Source: Microbacterium hatanonis (GTDB lineage Bacteria > Actinomycetota > Actinomycetes > Actinomycetales > Microbacteriaceae). Taken from it: a stretch of DNA of 64,000 nucleotides. The stretch spans positions 992,001 through 1,056,000 of the forward strand of contig NZ_VRSV01000001.1 in the NCBI RefSeq assembly GCF_008017415.1. Direction: 5' to 3'. The notes below the pieces were generated by a model. It did no database searches and was not told the DNA's origin. It saw only the letters and a list, made by a program, of their open reading frames with translations. This document shows positions 43,749-52,205 of this stretch, in pieces. Position numbers and translations under genes: made by a program. Numbering within the stretch: position 1 is the stretch's first letter; every line of letters starts with the position of its first letter.

Positions 43749-44539
43749 CAGGCGGCCTTCGATGCGTCGGCGGAGAGTGCGCGGTAGGCCTCGATGAGCC
43801 GGGCCGTGTACGGATGCTGGGGCGTCCACACGACGCGTGCGGTAGGGCCCAGCTCCACCATGTCGCCGCGGTTCATGACGGCCAGTTCGTCGCTGACGAA
43901 GGCGGTCGCGGGAACCCCGTGCGAGACGAAGACCAGGCCGGCTCCGGCCCGCTCGGTGTATCCCTTGATCTCGTTCAGCACCGCGCCCTGCACCGACACG
44001 TCGAGTGCCGACACCGACTCGTCGCACACGAGGATCTTGGGTTTCACGATGAGGGCGCGGGCGATGGCGAACCTCTGGCGCTGCCCTCCGGAGACCTGAC
44101 CAGGCCGCCGCTCGGCCAGTGATCGATCGACGGCGAGTGATTCGAGGACGGCGTCGACCGCCGCATCCGCGTCGGCCTTCGACATCCCGAGCAGCTCGGT
44201 GGCGGGACGACGCACCGCGTCACGGAGCGTCCGCAGGGGGTCGAACGACGACGACGTGTCCTGGCTGACGAGCTGAACCTCGCGTCGGAAGGTGACGAGT
44301 TCGCTGCCGCGCAGCGTGGACACCTCCCTGCCCCGGAACCGCACGCTCCCCGTGGACGGCGCCTCGAGACCGAGGAGGAGCCTCACGAGCGTCGACTTGC
44401 CCGATCCCGACTCGCCGATGATCCCGATGCGCCGGTCGGTGTCGACCGTCAGGCTCACGCCGTTGAGCGCGGAGATGAGGGAACGATCGCGCCCGCGATA
44501 GCTCTTCGTCACGTCGGTCACTTCCAGCAGGGCGCTCAT
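43748..44539 (-). CDS. ABC transporter ATP-binding protein (DppF/OppF type)
   Basis: A 263-residue ATPase with Walker A GESGSGKST, signature VSGGQRQRF and Walker B ILVCDES, and the family ending TPQHPYTARLIEAY that marks oligopeptide/nickel transporters. Its start overlaps the previous ATPase by 4 bases. It energises uptake through the DppBC-like permeases. Confidence 0.92.
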   Translation of the reverse strand: MSALLEVTDVTKSYRGRDRSLISALNGVSLTVDTDRRIGIIGESGSGKSTLVRLLLGLEAPSTGSVRFRGREVSTLRGSELVTFRREVQLVSQDTSSSFDPLRTLRDAVRRPATELLGMSKADADAAVDAVLESLAVDRSLAERRPGQVSGGQRQRFAIARALIVKPKILVCDESVSALDVSVQGAVLNEIKGYTERAGAGLVFVSHGVPATAFVSDELAVMNRGDMVELGPTARVVWTPQHPYTARLIEAYRALSADASKAA

Positions 44540-45420
44540 GCGCGGCCCACCATCGTGGGGAGGCGGTCCCAGTCCATGTGCGACAGCGAGGGCTGGCAGT
44601 CGAGCAGCGCCCGGGTGTACGGATCGGTCGGGTTCGAGGTGACGGCGTCGGTGGCACCCTGCTCGACGATCCGCCCGCGGTTCATGACCACGGTCCAGTC
44701 GGTGTAGGCGCGGCACAGGCCGATGTCGTGGCTGATCATGAGCAGCGTCGTGTCCAACTCGTCCGTCAGGGCGACGATGAGGTCGAGCAGGTCGCGCGAG
44801 AGCGTCATGTCGAGCGCGCTCGTCGGCTCGTCGGCGATGAGAAGACGCGGGGCGGAGCACAGTGCGATCGCGATCATCACGCGCTGGCGCATGCCCCCCG
44901 ACAGCTCGTAGGGCCGCGCCTTCAGCACCCGCGGGATGTCGTGCAGGCCGACACGGGCGAGCCAGTCGGCCGCGGTGGCCTTCGCCGACGAGGCGGATGC
45001 TGCGGTGGTCCCTCGAATGACGGTGATCAGCTGGCTCTCGATGGTCCACACGGGGTCGAGCGCGTTCATGGCGTTCTGGAACACCACGCTCACCCCGGGG
45101 ACCCGGTGCGGGATCGCCGTTCGCTTGCGTGCCGAGACGTCGGTACCGGCCACGTGCGCACGCGCCGCGTCGACACGGGCATCGGGCGGCAGGAGACCGG
45201 CCAGTGCCATGCATGCCGTGGTCTTCCCCGAGCCGGACTCTCCCACCACGGCGATCCGTTGCCCTGCCTCCGCGCGCAGAGAGAACTCCTCGACGGCCGT
45301 GAACCACGTGTCGCCGGTGCGGTAGTGCACTTCGAGCGCCTCGACGTCGAGCGTCGGCGCCGTCTCCGCGGGAGCGGGATCGTTCACGGTCACGGGTCCG
45401 GTCAGCAGTCGGCCGATCAC
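44536..45420 (-). CDS. ABC transporter ATP-binding protein (DppD/OppD type)
   Basis: A 294-residue ATPase: Walker [10 protein letters not shown], signature LSGGMRQRV, Walker [13 protein letters not shown] and the C-terminal [17 protein letters not shown] motif typical for OppD. The GTG at 45420 overlaps the LLM monooxygenase stop by 4 bases; an internal GTG ten codons later is the alternative start. Together with the DppF-like subunit it forms the nucleotide-binding heterodimer. Confidence 0.91.
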   Translation of the reverse strand: MIGRLLTGPVTVNDPAPAETAPTLDVEALEVHYRTGDTWFTAVEEFSLRAEAGQRIAVVGESGSGKTTACMALAGLLPPDARVDAARAHVAGTDVSARKRTAIPHRVPGVSVVFQNAMNALDPVWTIESQLITVIRGTTAASASSAKATAADWLARVGLHDIPRVLKARPYELSGGMRQRVMIAIALCSAPRLLIADEPTSALDMTLSRDLLDLIVALTDELDTTLLMISHDIGLCRAYTDWTVVMNRGRIVEQGATDAVTSNPTDPYTRALLDCQPSLSHMDWDRLPTMVGRA

Positions 45421-46730
45421 GAGAGATCGTCTCGGAGGTTGTCGCGGAACCGTTCGTGCCGGTACGCCGTTCGTACAGCGCCGCGGCGTTGCAGAGCGGG
45501 GATCAGGCCGTCGACGACTTCGCTGACGTACCGGCGGGTCGGCATGCGGGTGGAGAGCAGGAACCCATCGGTGCCGATCAGCTCTGCCGCGTCCTGCATG
45601 CGCGCGGCGACGGTCTCGGGTCGTCCCACGAAACCGTTGTCCTCGTCCGCGAACGAATCACGGACGAGTTCGCGCAGCGATTTGCCGGATGCCACCATCC
45701 CGGCCAGCTGGCTCTGGTGCCCGTTCGTCGTGAGGTCCTTCGGCAGGGGCAGGTCGGGGTCGAACGCCGACAGGTCGGTCGTCGTGGTGCTCGACCAGTT
45801 GCTGAGGACGTACTCGAGGTCGTTCGCGTTGTCGTCGCGGATGCGCTTCGCCTTCTCGCGTGCCTCGGCGTCGGTTTCGCCGAGCACGGGGTCGATCAGG
45901 AAGAAGACCTTCACGGTGTCGGGGTCGCGTCCGGCCTCGACCGCCTTCGCGCGGACGTTGTCGCGGAGCCGCTTCATCGAAACCGGGTCGCTTCCACCGG
46001 CCAGCACGATCTCCGCGTGGTCCGCGGCGAACTGCTGTCCGCGGGGGGAGTTGCCCGCCTGCGACAGCACCGGCTCGCGTTGGGGACTGGGGAGGGTATT
46101 GAGCGGTCCGCGCGTGGCGAAGTGCGAGCCGCGGTAATCGATGGTGCGCACCTTCGACGCATCGATGTAGACGCCGGTCTCCTCATCGAGCACCACCGCG
46201 TCCTCGTCCCACGAGCCCCAGAGCGCCTTCACCGCTGCGACGAAGTCGTCGGCCATGTCGTAGCGGTCGTCGTGCTGTGGTTGGCCGTCCTTCCCGAAGT
46301 TCTGGGCGGCGCGATCATTGCTGGCCGTGACGATGTTCCATCCGATGCGGCCGTTCGAGAAATGGTCGAGCGTGCTCATCGTGCGTGCGAGGTGGAACGG
46401 CGTCGACTCCGTGGTCGCGACAGTGGGCACGATGCCGATGCGCGACGTCGACTTGCTCAGGATCGCGGCGAGAGCGAGCGGATCGTGCTTCGGGCCGCGG
46501 TGACCGTGCTTCAACGATGCCTCGTGGGAAGCGCCGTAGTCATCGGGGATGTAGTTCGAGTCCTCGATGAGCATGAAGTCGAAGCACCCGCGCTCGAGGT
46601 CTTTGGCGAGGTCGACGAACCATTCGCCGCTGGCCCAGTCGCGGGTGGAACGGCCGGACCACTCGCGGCCCCATGCCGGCGCGCGGAAACCCGCCTGGAA
46701 CCAGCCGAGATGAAATGTCGCTCCGCTCAT
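45417..46730 (-). CDS. LLM-class flavin-dependent monooxygenase (NtaA/SnaA/DszA group)
   Basis: A 437-residue FMNH2-dependent oxygenase of the luciferase-like superfamily. Key stretches are FDFMLIEDSNYIPDDYG, PTVATTESTPFHLARTMSTLDH, GRIGWNIVTASND and QREPVLSQAGNSPRGQQFAA, which place it in the group of nitrilotriacetate, pristinamycin and dibenzothiophene-sulfone monooxygenases. It needs an external flavin reductase, which is not encoded nearby. First gene of the ABC-transporter operon, so the imported compound is probably its substrate or product (inference). EDTA-degrading bacteria have a similar link between such an oxygenase and an ABC importer. Confidence 0.9.
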   Translation of the reverse strand: MSGATFHLGWFQAGFRAPAWGREWSGRSTRDWASGEWFVDLAKDLERGCFDFMLIEDSNYIPDDYGASHEASLKHGHRGPKHDPLALAAILSKSTSRIGIVPTVATTESTPFHLARTMSTLDHFSNGRIGWNIVTASNDRAAQNFGKDGQPQHDDRYDMADDFVAAVKALWGSWDEDAVVLDEETGVYIDASKVRTIDYRGSHFATRGPLNTLPSPQREPVLSQAGNSPRGQQFAADHAEIVLAGGSDPVSMKRLRDNVRAKAVEAGRDPDTVKVFFLIDPVLGETDAEAREKAKRIRDDNANDLEYVLSNWSSTTTTDLSAFDPDLPLPKDLTTNGHQSQLAGMVASGKSLRELVRDSFADEDNGFVGRPETVAARMQDAAELIGTDGFLLSTRMPTRRYVSEVVDGLIPALQRRGAVRTAYRHERFRDNLRDDLS

Positions 46731-46789
46731 CGCCGCCCTTTCTGCGTCGTTCGACCGTTTCGCGCGGGTGCGCTCACGGCCTCATCGGT

Positions 46790-46809
46790 CAGTGAACGTT
46801 TGTCCACTG
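46790..46809. promoter_or_regulatory. Imperfect palindrome in the LLM/hydrolase divergent intergenic region
   Basis: CAGTGAAC and GTCCACTG (7 of 8 paired) flank GTTT, 60 bases upstream of the LLM monooxygenase start. It could be an operator for the XRE-cupin regulator encoded at the other end of the block; the rest of 46731-46947 shows no gene. Confidence 0.4.
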
Positions 46810-46947
46810 CTAGAGAACAAGTTATGAGTGAACTGTTTCTCGGGCGTGGCGCGGCGTTTCCCGCGCGTAACGAAACAGCGCTCGACGTTGCGATCTCGAG
46901 TCGGGGTGCTGTGTGGCGAACCACCACGGGTGCGCGACAATCGGTGG

Positions 46948-47754
46948 GTGCCTTCCGCCCCTCGCGCCCTCACCGAGATGCCCGACCCGCAGTTCGTGAT
47001 GACCGGCGACGGCCTGCGCCTCGCGACGTACCTCTGGGGCGGGGTCGACGCCGACGAGCCCACGGTGCTCGCCGTGCACGGCTTCGGTTCGAGCGCACGC
47101 GACAACTGGGTGAACACCGGCTGGATCCGCGACCTGCAGGCGGCGGGGTTCCGTGTGCTCGCCGTCGACCAGCGCGGGCACGGGGCGAGCGAGAAGCCGC
47201 ACGATGCCGCCGGGTACCTGATGACGACCCTGGTGGCAGACCTGCTCACCGTGCTCGACACCTACCTGCTCGACTCCGTGCGCTACGTCGGCTATTCGCT
47301 GGGCGCCCGCGTCGGGTGGGAGCTCGCCGTCACCTACCCCCATCACGTCGACCGCGCGGTGCTGGGCGGCATCCCCGACGGGCGCCCCCTGCGCCGCCTC
47401 GACGTCGCCCAGGCGCGCGCGTTCATCGAGGAAGGGACCCCGGTCGAGGACGCGACGACGCAGCGGTACGTCGGACTCGCGCAGCGCGTTGCCGGCAATG
47501 ATCTGCGCGCGCTCGTGGCGATCGCCGAGGGTATGACGGTCGACGGCGGCGACCCGGATCCCGCCACACCACCGCTTCAGCCCGTGCTGTTCGCCACCGG
47601 CAGCGAGGACCCGATCCTGGAGCAGTCGCGGCAGCTCGCCGGATATGCACCGCGCGGAGAGTTCTTCGAGATCGAGGGTCGCAATCACGTGAACGGACCC
47701 GGGGCCCGGTCGTTCCGTGAGGCCGGTGTGAGCTTCCTCCAGCGCGAGGACTGA
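46948..47754 (+). CDS. Alpha/beta-fold hydrolase
   Basis: A 268-residue soluble hydrolase. The oxyanion HGF motif (VHGFGSSARDNW), DQRGHGASEKP, the nucleophile elbow GYSLGARVG and a late Asp/His pair (ATGSEDPI, GRNHVNGPG) are all visible. Two starts are possible: GTG 46948, directly preceded by a GACAAT box that would make the message leaderless, and ATG 46978, which starts the conserved part. Substrate unknown. The gene is divergent from the LLM operon and ends at a hairpin. Confidence 0.85.
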   Translation: MPSAPRALTEMPDPQFVMTGDGLRLATYLWGGVDADEPTVLAVHGFGSSARDNWVNTGWIRDLQAAGFRVLAVDQRGHGASEKPHDAAGYLMTTLVADLLTVLDTYLLDSVRYVGYSLGARVGWELAVTYPHHVDRAVLGGIPDGRPLRRLDVAQARAFIEEGTPVEDATTQRYVGLAQRVAGNDLRALVAIAEGMTVDGGDPDPATPPLQPVLFATGSEDPILEQSRQLAGYAPRGEFFEIEGRNHVNGPGARSFREAGVSFLQRED

Positions 47755-47772
47755 CCCGGCGAAACGGCGAGA

Positions 47773-47818
47773 TCGGATGCTGCGTGCCCGGTCGGCCCGG
47801 GAGGAGCGCAGCATCCGA
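47773..47818. terminator. Hairpin terminator between the hydrolase and the NMT1-type binding protein gene
   Basis: Perfect 12-base arms TCGGATGCTGCG and CGCAGCATCCGA around a 22-base loop, between convergent genes. Both arms contain the recurrent GCAGCATCC 9-mer of this region. Confidence 0.72.
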
Positions 47819-47831
47819 CCTCTCGATGCGA

Positions 47832-48896
47832 TCAGCTCGCGGCGTAGTCGATCAGTTCAGGGTGCTCGGCGTACACGGCCTCGAGGAGGCTCATGTCGAA
47901 CAGCTGGTCGGCGGTGACGGTGATGCCCGCCGTCGCAAGGGTCGTGACGGTCTCGGCCTGGAGGGTCTCGGAGGTGGTGAAGAGCCCGTTCTCGGCCGTC
48001 TCGTCGGTGACGACGAGCTGCGTGTTCGCGGCCTCGGCGCACAGCAGCTCGTTGGCGGGGTCGAGCCCGAGGTCGGTTCCGCTCTGCGACATCATCAGGT
48101 CGATGCCCTTCTGCGGGTTGCGCAACGCCTCTGCGTACCCGCGGATCTCTCCCTCGAGGAACGCCTTCAGCTTCTCGGGTTCGTTCGCGATCATCTCGTC
48201 GGTCGCGATGATCGCGTCCGCGACGAAGGGGAGCCCGTTGTCGGCGAAGGGCATGTCGACGGCGTCGTGTCCTTCGGCGCGCACGAGGATCGACTCGTTC
48301 GTGAGGAATGACATGTACCCGTCGATCTCTCCGAAGATGAGCGGGGAGGGGTCGTAGCTGACGGGGACGATCTCGACCTGGGTCTTGTCGATGCCGTTGG
48401 CCGCCAGCAGCGCGTCGAAGAGGATGACGTTGACGTCCTGCACGCCGATCTTCTTGCCGATCAGGTCCTGCGGTTCCTCGATCGGGTCGCCGTCGGCGAG
48501 CGACAGGATGCTGTAGGGGTTCTTCTGGTAGCCGCTGGCGATGATCTTGATCGGAGCGTTCTCGTTCGCGACGGTCGCGCCCAGCGTCATCGCGTCGACC
48601 ATGCCGACATCCACGGTGCCGCTGAGCACCTCGCTGACGGACGACGACGGTCCGGGCACCAGGTTCACTCCCTCGAGCCCGGCGTCGGTGAAGTAGCCCT
48701 CGTCGATCGCGAGGTACTCGCCGATGAACTGCGAGTTGAGAATCCACGGCAGCTGCATGGTGATCGACCCCAGCGACTCATCCGCCGACGGGGACGATCC
48801 GGTGTCGCCGGCGGGCGTGGAGCAGCCCGCCAGGGCGGTGGTGGCGATCAGGGTGAGGGCGCCGAGGAGTCCGGCGGCGGTGCGGCGAGCGGTCAT
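47832..48896 (-). CDS. ABC transporter substrate-binding lipoprotein (NMT1/ThiY-SsuA type), no permease nearby
   Basis: A 354-residue lipoprotein (lipobox ALAGC, Cys25) of the NMT1/ThiY-like superfamily: MQLPWILNSQFIGEYLAIDEGYF, VDVGMVDAMTLGATVA and KIGVQDVNVILFDALL are characteristic. Relatives bind pyrimidine thiamin precursors, riboflavin, taurine or similar. No ATPase or permease gene lies beside it, so it must share a transporter encoded elsewhere. It follows a phosphoribosyltransferase gene by 90 bases on the same strand, which hints at a nucleobase-like ligand. Confidence 0.87.
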   Translation of the reverse strand: MTARRTAAGLLGALTLIATTALAGCSTPAGDTGSSPSADESLGSITMQLPWILNSQFIGEYLAIDEGYFTDAGLEGVNLVPGPSSSVSEVLSGTVDVGMVDAMTLGATVANENAPIKIIASGYQKNPYSILSLADGDPIEEPQDLIGKKIGVQDVNVILFDALLAANGIDKTQVEIVPVSYDPSPLIFGEIDGYMSFLTNESILVRAEGHDAVDMPFADNGLPFVADAIIATDEMIANEPEKLKAFLEGEIRGYAEALRNPQKGIDLMMSQSGTDLGLDPANELLCAEAANTQLVVTDETAENGLFTTSETLQAETVTTLATAGITVTADQLFDMSLLEAVYAEHPELIDYAAS

Positions 48897-48986
48897 GGGT
48901 GTTCGTCCTTTCGAACGGCGGGTCCGGGTGCGGGTCGGCGGATGCCGGTGTCGGGTGGAGCGGGAGGAGGCGCGGGTGGGGCGGGT

Positions 48987-49562
48987 TCAGAAGTCCTCGG
49001 TGACGGCGGGGAGGCGGCCGAGGGATTGCACGAGGTCGGCGCTCTCGCCCAGGGCGCTCCGCCATTCGTCGCCTTCGGTCATGAGGGCTGCGACCGACAC
49101 GATCTGCGCGCCGTGACGCGTGAGCAGGTCGAGGGCGGCGGCCGCGGAGCGTCCGGTCGAGATCACATCGTCGATGAACGCGACGCGCGCGCCGTCGATC
49201 GACGCGAGTCGGCGGGCATCGAGGGTGAGCCGTTGCGCGTCGATCGTGGTGACCGAGGTGACCTCCACCGACGGGCTGTCGCGGAGGTGCCACTTCCTGC
49301 TCTTCTGCAGGACGACGTACTCGTCGAGGCCGAGGTGGGGCGCGACCGCGATCGCGACCGGGATGCCGAGCGTCGCCGCGGTGACGATGATGTCGGGCTT
49401 GCGTTCCCGGACGAGGTCGGCGAGCTCGCGTCCGGCCTGCGCCAGCACCGACACGGGCAGGTCGATCGTCATGAGCAGGGCGGCCTGCTTCCCCGGGCCC
49501 AGGTCGACGATGGGCAACTCGATCTCCTGCGAGCCCATCCGGGCGAGGTAGGTGCGGTCCAC
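48987..49562 (-). CDS. Phosphoribosyltransferase-family protein
   Basis: A 191-residue type I PRTase. The PRPP-binding loop is in VAFIDDVISTGRSA (two acidic residues then Thr-Gly), preceded by a hydrophobic strand, and PDIIVTAATLGIPVAIAVAPHLG forms the early core. The hood region lacks an obvious adenine, xanthine or orotate signature, so the base accepted is unknown. GTG at 49562 lies one base after the stop of the SLOG-like gene, so both are coupled. Confidence 0.82.
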   Translation of the reverse strand: MDRTYLARMGSQEIELPIVDLGPGKQAALLMTIDLPVSVLAQAGRELADLVRERKPDIIVTAATLGIPVAIAVAPHLGLDEYVVLQKSRKWHLRDSPSVEVTSVTTIDAQRLTLDARRLASIDGARVAFIDDVISTGRSAAAALDLLTRHGAQIVSVAALMTEGDEWRSALGESADLVQSLGRLPAVTEDF

Positions 49563-49563
49563 G

Positions 49564-50151
49564 TCACACCGCCGATCCGGTGGGGATCGCGACCGACGCA
49601 TCGAGCCATCCGCCGACACCGGCGAGCGGGACGACGTCGACCCGGAGTTCAGCGGCGATCTCGGGCGGCAGCCCGCTCGCCGTCCCCTCTACGAACGAGA
49701 CCGGAGGGGGAGAGGGGTTCCACTTGGTCCATGCCAGCTCGGCGATCGTGCCGCAGCTGAGACCGATGGTGACCATGGCGTCCGACATCTCGCCGATCTG
49801 GTGGTGCTGCTCGTACCAGGTGAGCTCATCGCGGAGTTCGTGGCAGCGCACGCGCTGCAGCTCGATGGAGGGCATGGCGGCGGGCTCGCTGATCCCCGAT
49901 GCGGGGGTCAGGCCGATCAGTCGGGTGCCGCCCGCGGCGAGGTAGCCGTCCATGGCCGAGACGGCCACGCCGCGATCGGGGACGACGATCATCGCCCACC
50001 CCCGGCGGGCGATCATGTCTCCCACCTGTTCGGCGGCGTCGATCAGGCGTGCGGGAGCGATGCCGGCCGCGGCGGCGACGCGCGCGATGTTCGAGGGGCC
50101 GAGCACGGCGACGATCGCAACGTCGGCGGCGGATGATGAGACGGGCTGCAT
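49564..50151 (-). CDS. LOG/SLOG-like Rossmann-fold protein
   Basis: A 195-residue protein that reads as a nucleotide-binding Rossmann domain: VAIVAVLGPSNIARVAAAAG at the N-terminus and GLSCGTIAELAW around residue 140, which fits the GGxGTxxE-type motif of LOG/SLOG (lysine-decarboxylase-like) proteins in a variant form. Such proteins cleave or bind nucleotide-derived ligands; LOG enzymes release a base from a nucleoside monophosphate. The phosphoribosyltransferase encoded next supports a nucleobase pathway. ATG at 50151 is used; an ATG at 50169 is equally placed, with the two forming the ends of a palindrome. Confidence 0.7.
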   Translation of the reverse strand: MQPVSSSAADVAIVAVLGPSNIARVAAAAGIAPARLIDAAEQVGDMIARRGWAMIVVPDRGVAVSAMDGYLAAGGTRLIGLTPASGISEPAAMPSIELQRVRCHELRDELTWYEQHHQIGEMSDAMVTIGLSCGTIAELAWTKWNPSPPPVSFVEGTASGLPPEIAAELRVDVVPLAGVGGWLDASVAIPTGSAV

Positions 50152-50170
50152 GGTGCAAGGTTGCACCATG
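50149..50170. promoter_or_regulatory. Operator-like palindrome over the start of the SLOG/PRTase operon
   Basis: CATGGTGCAA and TTGCACCATG are perfect 10-base arms around GG. It overlaps the two possible start codons and lies 96 bases from the divergent LacI gene; an almost symmetrical sequence with TGCAA..TTGCA is typical of LacI-family operators. Confidence 0.7.
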
Positions 50171-50266
50171 CGCGTTTCACCGGTGCTGGTGTTTCGTTAC
50201 ATCTAGATTTCGGCGGTGATCACTGCACGCCCTCGCCGCGCGCACCGTGACGCATAAGATCACCGG

Positions 50267-51310
50267 GTGGCCTCCTCTGCAGCGAAAGACAGCGCATCGC
50301 GCGATCGGGCGACGCTGCGCGACATCGCGCTCGACACCGGGCTGTCGATGAGCACCGTCTCGCAGGCGCTCCGCGGAGCCGGCCGCATCAGCGAGGCGAC
50401 GCGGGCTCGCGTCGCCGAAGCATCCGCCCGGCTCGCCTACCGGGCGAACGTCAGTGCGCTGCACATGCGGGGCGCTCGCACCGGACTCGTGGGGCTCGTC
50501 GCCACCGTGCCCGACTCGACGTCGTGGAGCGTGGGCGATCTCGACTTCCTCGTGCGATGCGAGCGAGCGTTCTGCGATGTCGCACTCGGGAGCGATCGGT
50601 ACCCGGTCATGCTGTCGGGTTCGTCGGTGTCGGGCGCGATCGGCGTGCTGCCGGTCGACGGTGTCGCGGTGATCGACCCGGGGCCGAACGACCCGCTGCT
50701 GCGCCTGCTCGAAGAACGGGGGGTGGCCTACGTGACCCTTGGTCGAGATGTGCTCAGCGACGCCTCCGACGAGTGGGTCGTCGACAACGACAAGCTGGGG
50801 ATCACGCGGGTCGCGCTCGACGGTCTGTACCAGAGGGGCATGCGGCGATCGCTGCTGCTGACGGCCGACACCGGGCAGAACTATATGACGGATGTGGCGC
50901 AGGCCTACGACGCGTGGGGCGAAGCGCACCCCGACGTGACCACGACGACCGCCGTGCTGCCGCTGCCTTTCGACGCGGCGCAGGCCGCACGGGTGGTGTC
51001 GGACGCATGCCGCGACGGCGTGGACACGATCTACCTCGCCGTCGAGCCTGCCCTCACCGCGGTGCTCGATGCGGTGGCCGCCGAAGGGCTCAGCATTCCC
51101 GACGACGTGCAGCTGCTCGCCACGACCGACAGCACGCGGGCGCAGTCGCTCGTTCCCGCGATCTCGGCGGTCGATCTGCAGCCCGCGGCGCTGGGGGAGA
51201 GGCTCTTCGCACTGCTCGAGCAGCGCGTGAGCGGTGCGGTTCCCGATGCGGTCGAACGCCTCGTGGCCGCCGACGTGCGCTGGCGCGACAGCACGCGGGC
51301 GCTCGTCTGA
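50267..51310 (+). CDS. LacI-family transcriptional regulator
   Basis: A 347-residue repressor. HTH about residues 16-42 (TLRDIALDTGLSMSTVSQALRGAGRISEAT includes the recognition helix and hinge), then a periplasmic-binding-protein-like ligand domain starting at GLVGLVATVP. GTG at 50267 is preceded by TAAGAT at -13 to -8, so the mRNA may be leaderless. It is divergent from the SLOG-PRTase-NMT1 genes and likely represses them in response to a nucleobase or sugar ligand. Confidence 0.88.
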   Translation: MASSAAKDSASRDRATLRDIALDTGLSMSTVSQALRGAGRISEATRARVAEASARLAYRANVSALHMRGARTGLVGLVATVPDSTSWSVGDLDFLVRCERAFCDVALGSDRYPVMLSGSSVSGAIGVLPVDGVAVIDPGPNDPLLRLLEERGVAYVTLGRDVLSDASDEWVVDNDKLGITRVALDGLYQRGMRRSLLLTADTGQNYMTDVAQAYDAWGEAHPDVTTTTAVLPLPFDAAQAARVVSDACRDGVDTIYLAVEPALTAVLDAVAAEGLSIPDDVQLLATTDSTRAQSLVPAISAVDLQPAALGERLFALLEQRVSGAVPDAVERLVAADVRWRDSTRALV

Positions 51311-51396
51311 CCCGCTGGCACACACGACGTCCGCTGTCGACCCTCCTGCGTCCGGCCGTGCGCTCGTCATGCTGGATGCAGTCGAAAGGATCCCCG

Positions 51397-51627
51397 ATGA
51401 GCGACAGCAGCAGCATCCGCCCTTCGTCCGACGGTGACGTCACGCAGGCCGACCTCGAGCACCTGGCCGGGGGTGAGCTCGAGAACCTGCCGCCCGCGCC
51501 CGACGGCACCCCCGACGAAGGGGGACAGCCGGATCCCGACGAGGTCTTCACCGCCCCCGAGGGATCAGGCCCCTACGCCGACCGCGATGCGGTCACCGAC
51601 GAGCGGACGGGCTCGGCCGAGGTCTGA
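51397..51627 (+). CDS. Small acidic hypothetical protein (76 residues)
   Basis: A 76-residue, Asp/Glu/Gly/Pro-rich protein with no recognisable domain (LEHLAGGELENLPPAPDGTP is the most distinctive piece). ATG at 51397 follows GAAAGGATC. It is expected to be largely disordered and cytoplasmic. It has the same codon bias as its neighbours, which supports it as a gene. Confidence 0.6.
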   Translation: MSDSSSIRPSSDGDVTQADLEHLAGGELENLPPAPDGTPDEGGQPDPDEVFTAPEGSGPYADRDAVTDERTGSAEV

Positions 51628-51630
51628 GCG

Positions 51631-52029
51631 CTACTCCCCGGAGTAGTCGCGGGCCCAGCTGACCTCGGGCTCGATGTAGAAGGCGGTCAATCCCGAGCGG
51701 ATGTCGTACGGGGCGCCGGTGTACTTCTCCGATATCCGGTCGACGATCGGCAGTGCCTCGTCGCCGGTCACGCGTTCGACGACGCGCCCGCGGACGAACG
51801 CCGAATCGAGCGGGTTCGTCGGGTTGGTGACCGACACGGCGAGGCGCGGGTCGGTCTGCAGGTCGCGATCCTTGCGGGAGTCGGCCATCGTGAACATGGT
51901 GAGCCGGTCTCCCTCGACGCCGATCCACACCGGCACCGAGTGCGGCGCACCGTCGGGGAGCAGCGTTGCCACGTGCACGACCGTGTCGCGCTCGAAGTAG
52001 GGGCGGACGTCGTTCCAGCGCTTGGTCAT
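51631..52029 (-). CDS. PPOX-class F420- or FMN-dependent oxidoreductase-like protein
   Basis: A 132-residue split-barrel protein, typical length for the class. HVATLLPDGAPHSVPVWIGVEGDRLTMFT and LAVSVTNPTNPL match pyridoxamine-oxidase-like F420-binding enzymes, and the C-terminus ends with YIEPEVSWARDYSGE. ATG at 52029 follows GGAGAAGCG; a start at 52044 would only add five residues. Substrate unknown; actinobacterial relatives reduce small ketones or lactones. Confidence 0.83.
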   Translation of the reverse strand: MTKRWNDVRPYFERDTVVHVATLLPDGAPHSVPVWIGVEGDRLTMFTMADSRKDRDLQTDPRLAVSVTNPTNPLDSAFVRGRVVERVTGDEALPIVDRISEKYTGAPYDIRSGLTAFYIEPEVSWARDYSGE

Positions 52030-52205
52030 TCGCTTCTCCTTCATCGGGGTCGTCTCTTCGACAACCGTGCCCCCTGGCGGGGTGTTCCCCTGGCCCGCGG
52101 CGGGCGCTGCGTCGAGCGTGCCCGTTTCCGCCAAGAGTGCTCGCTTTTCCGGGCACATCCGACGGAAACGGACACCCTGGGCGACGCCCCCGCTACGGTG
52201 GCGGC

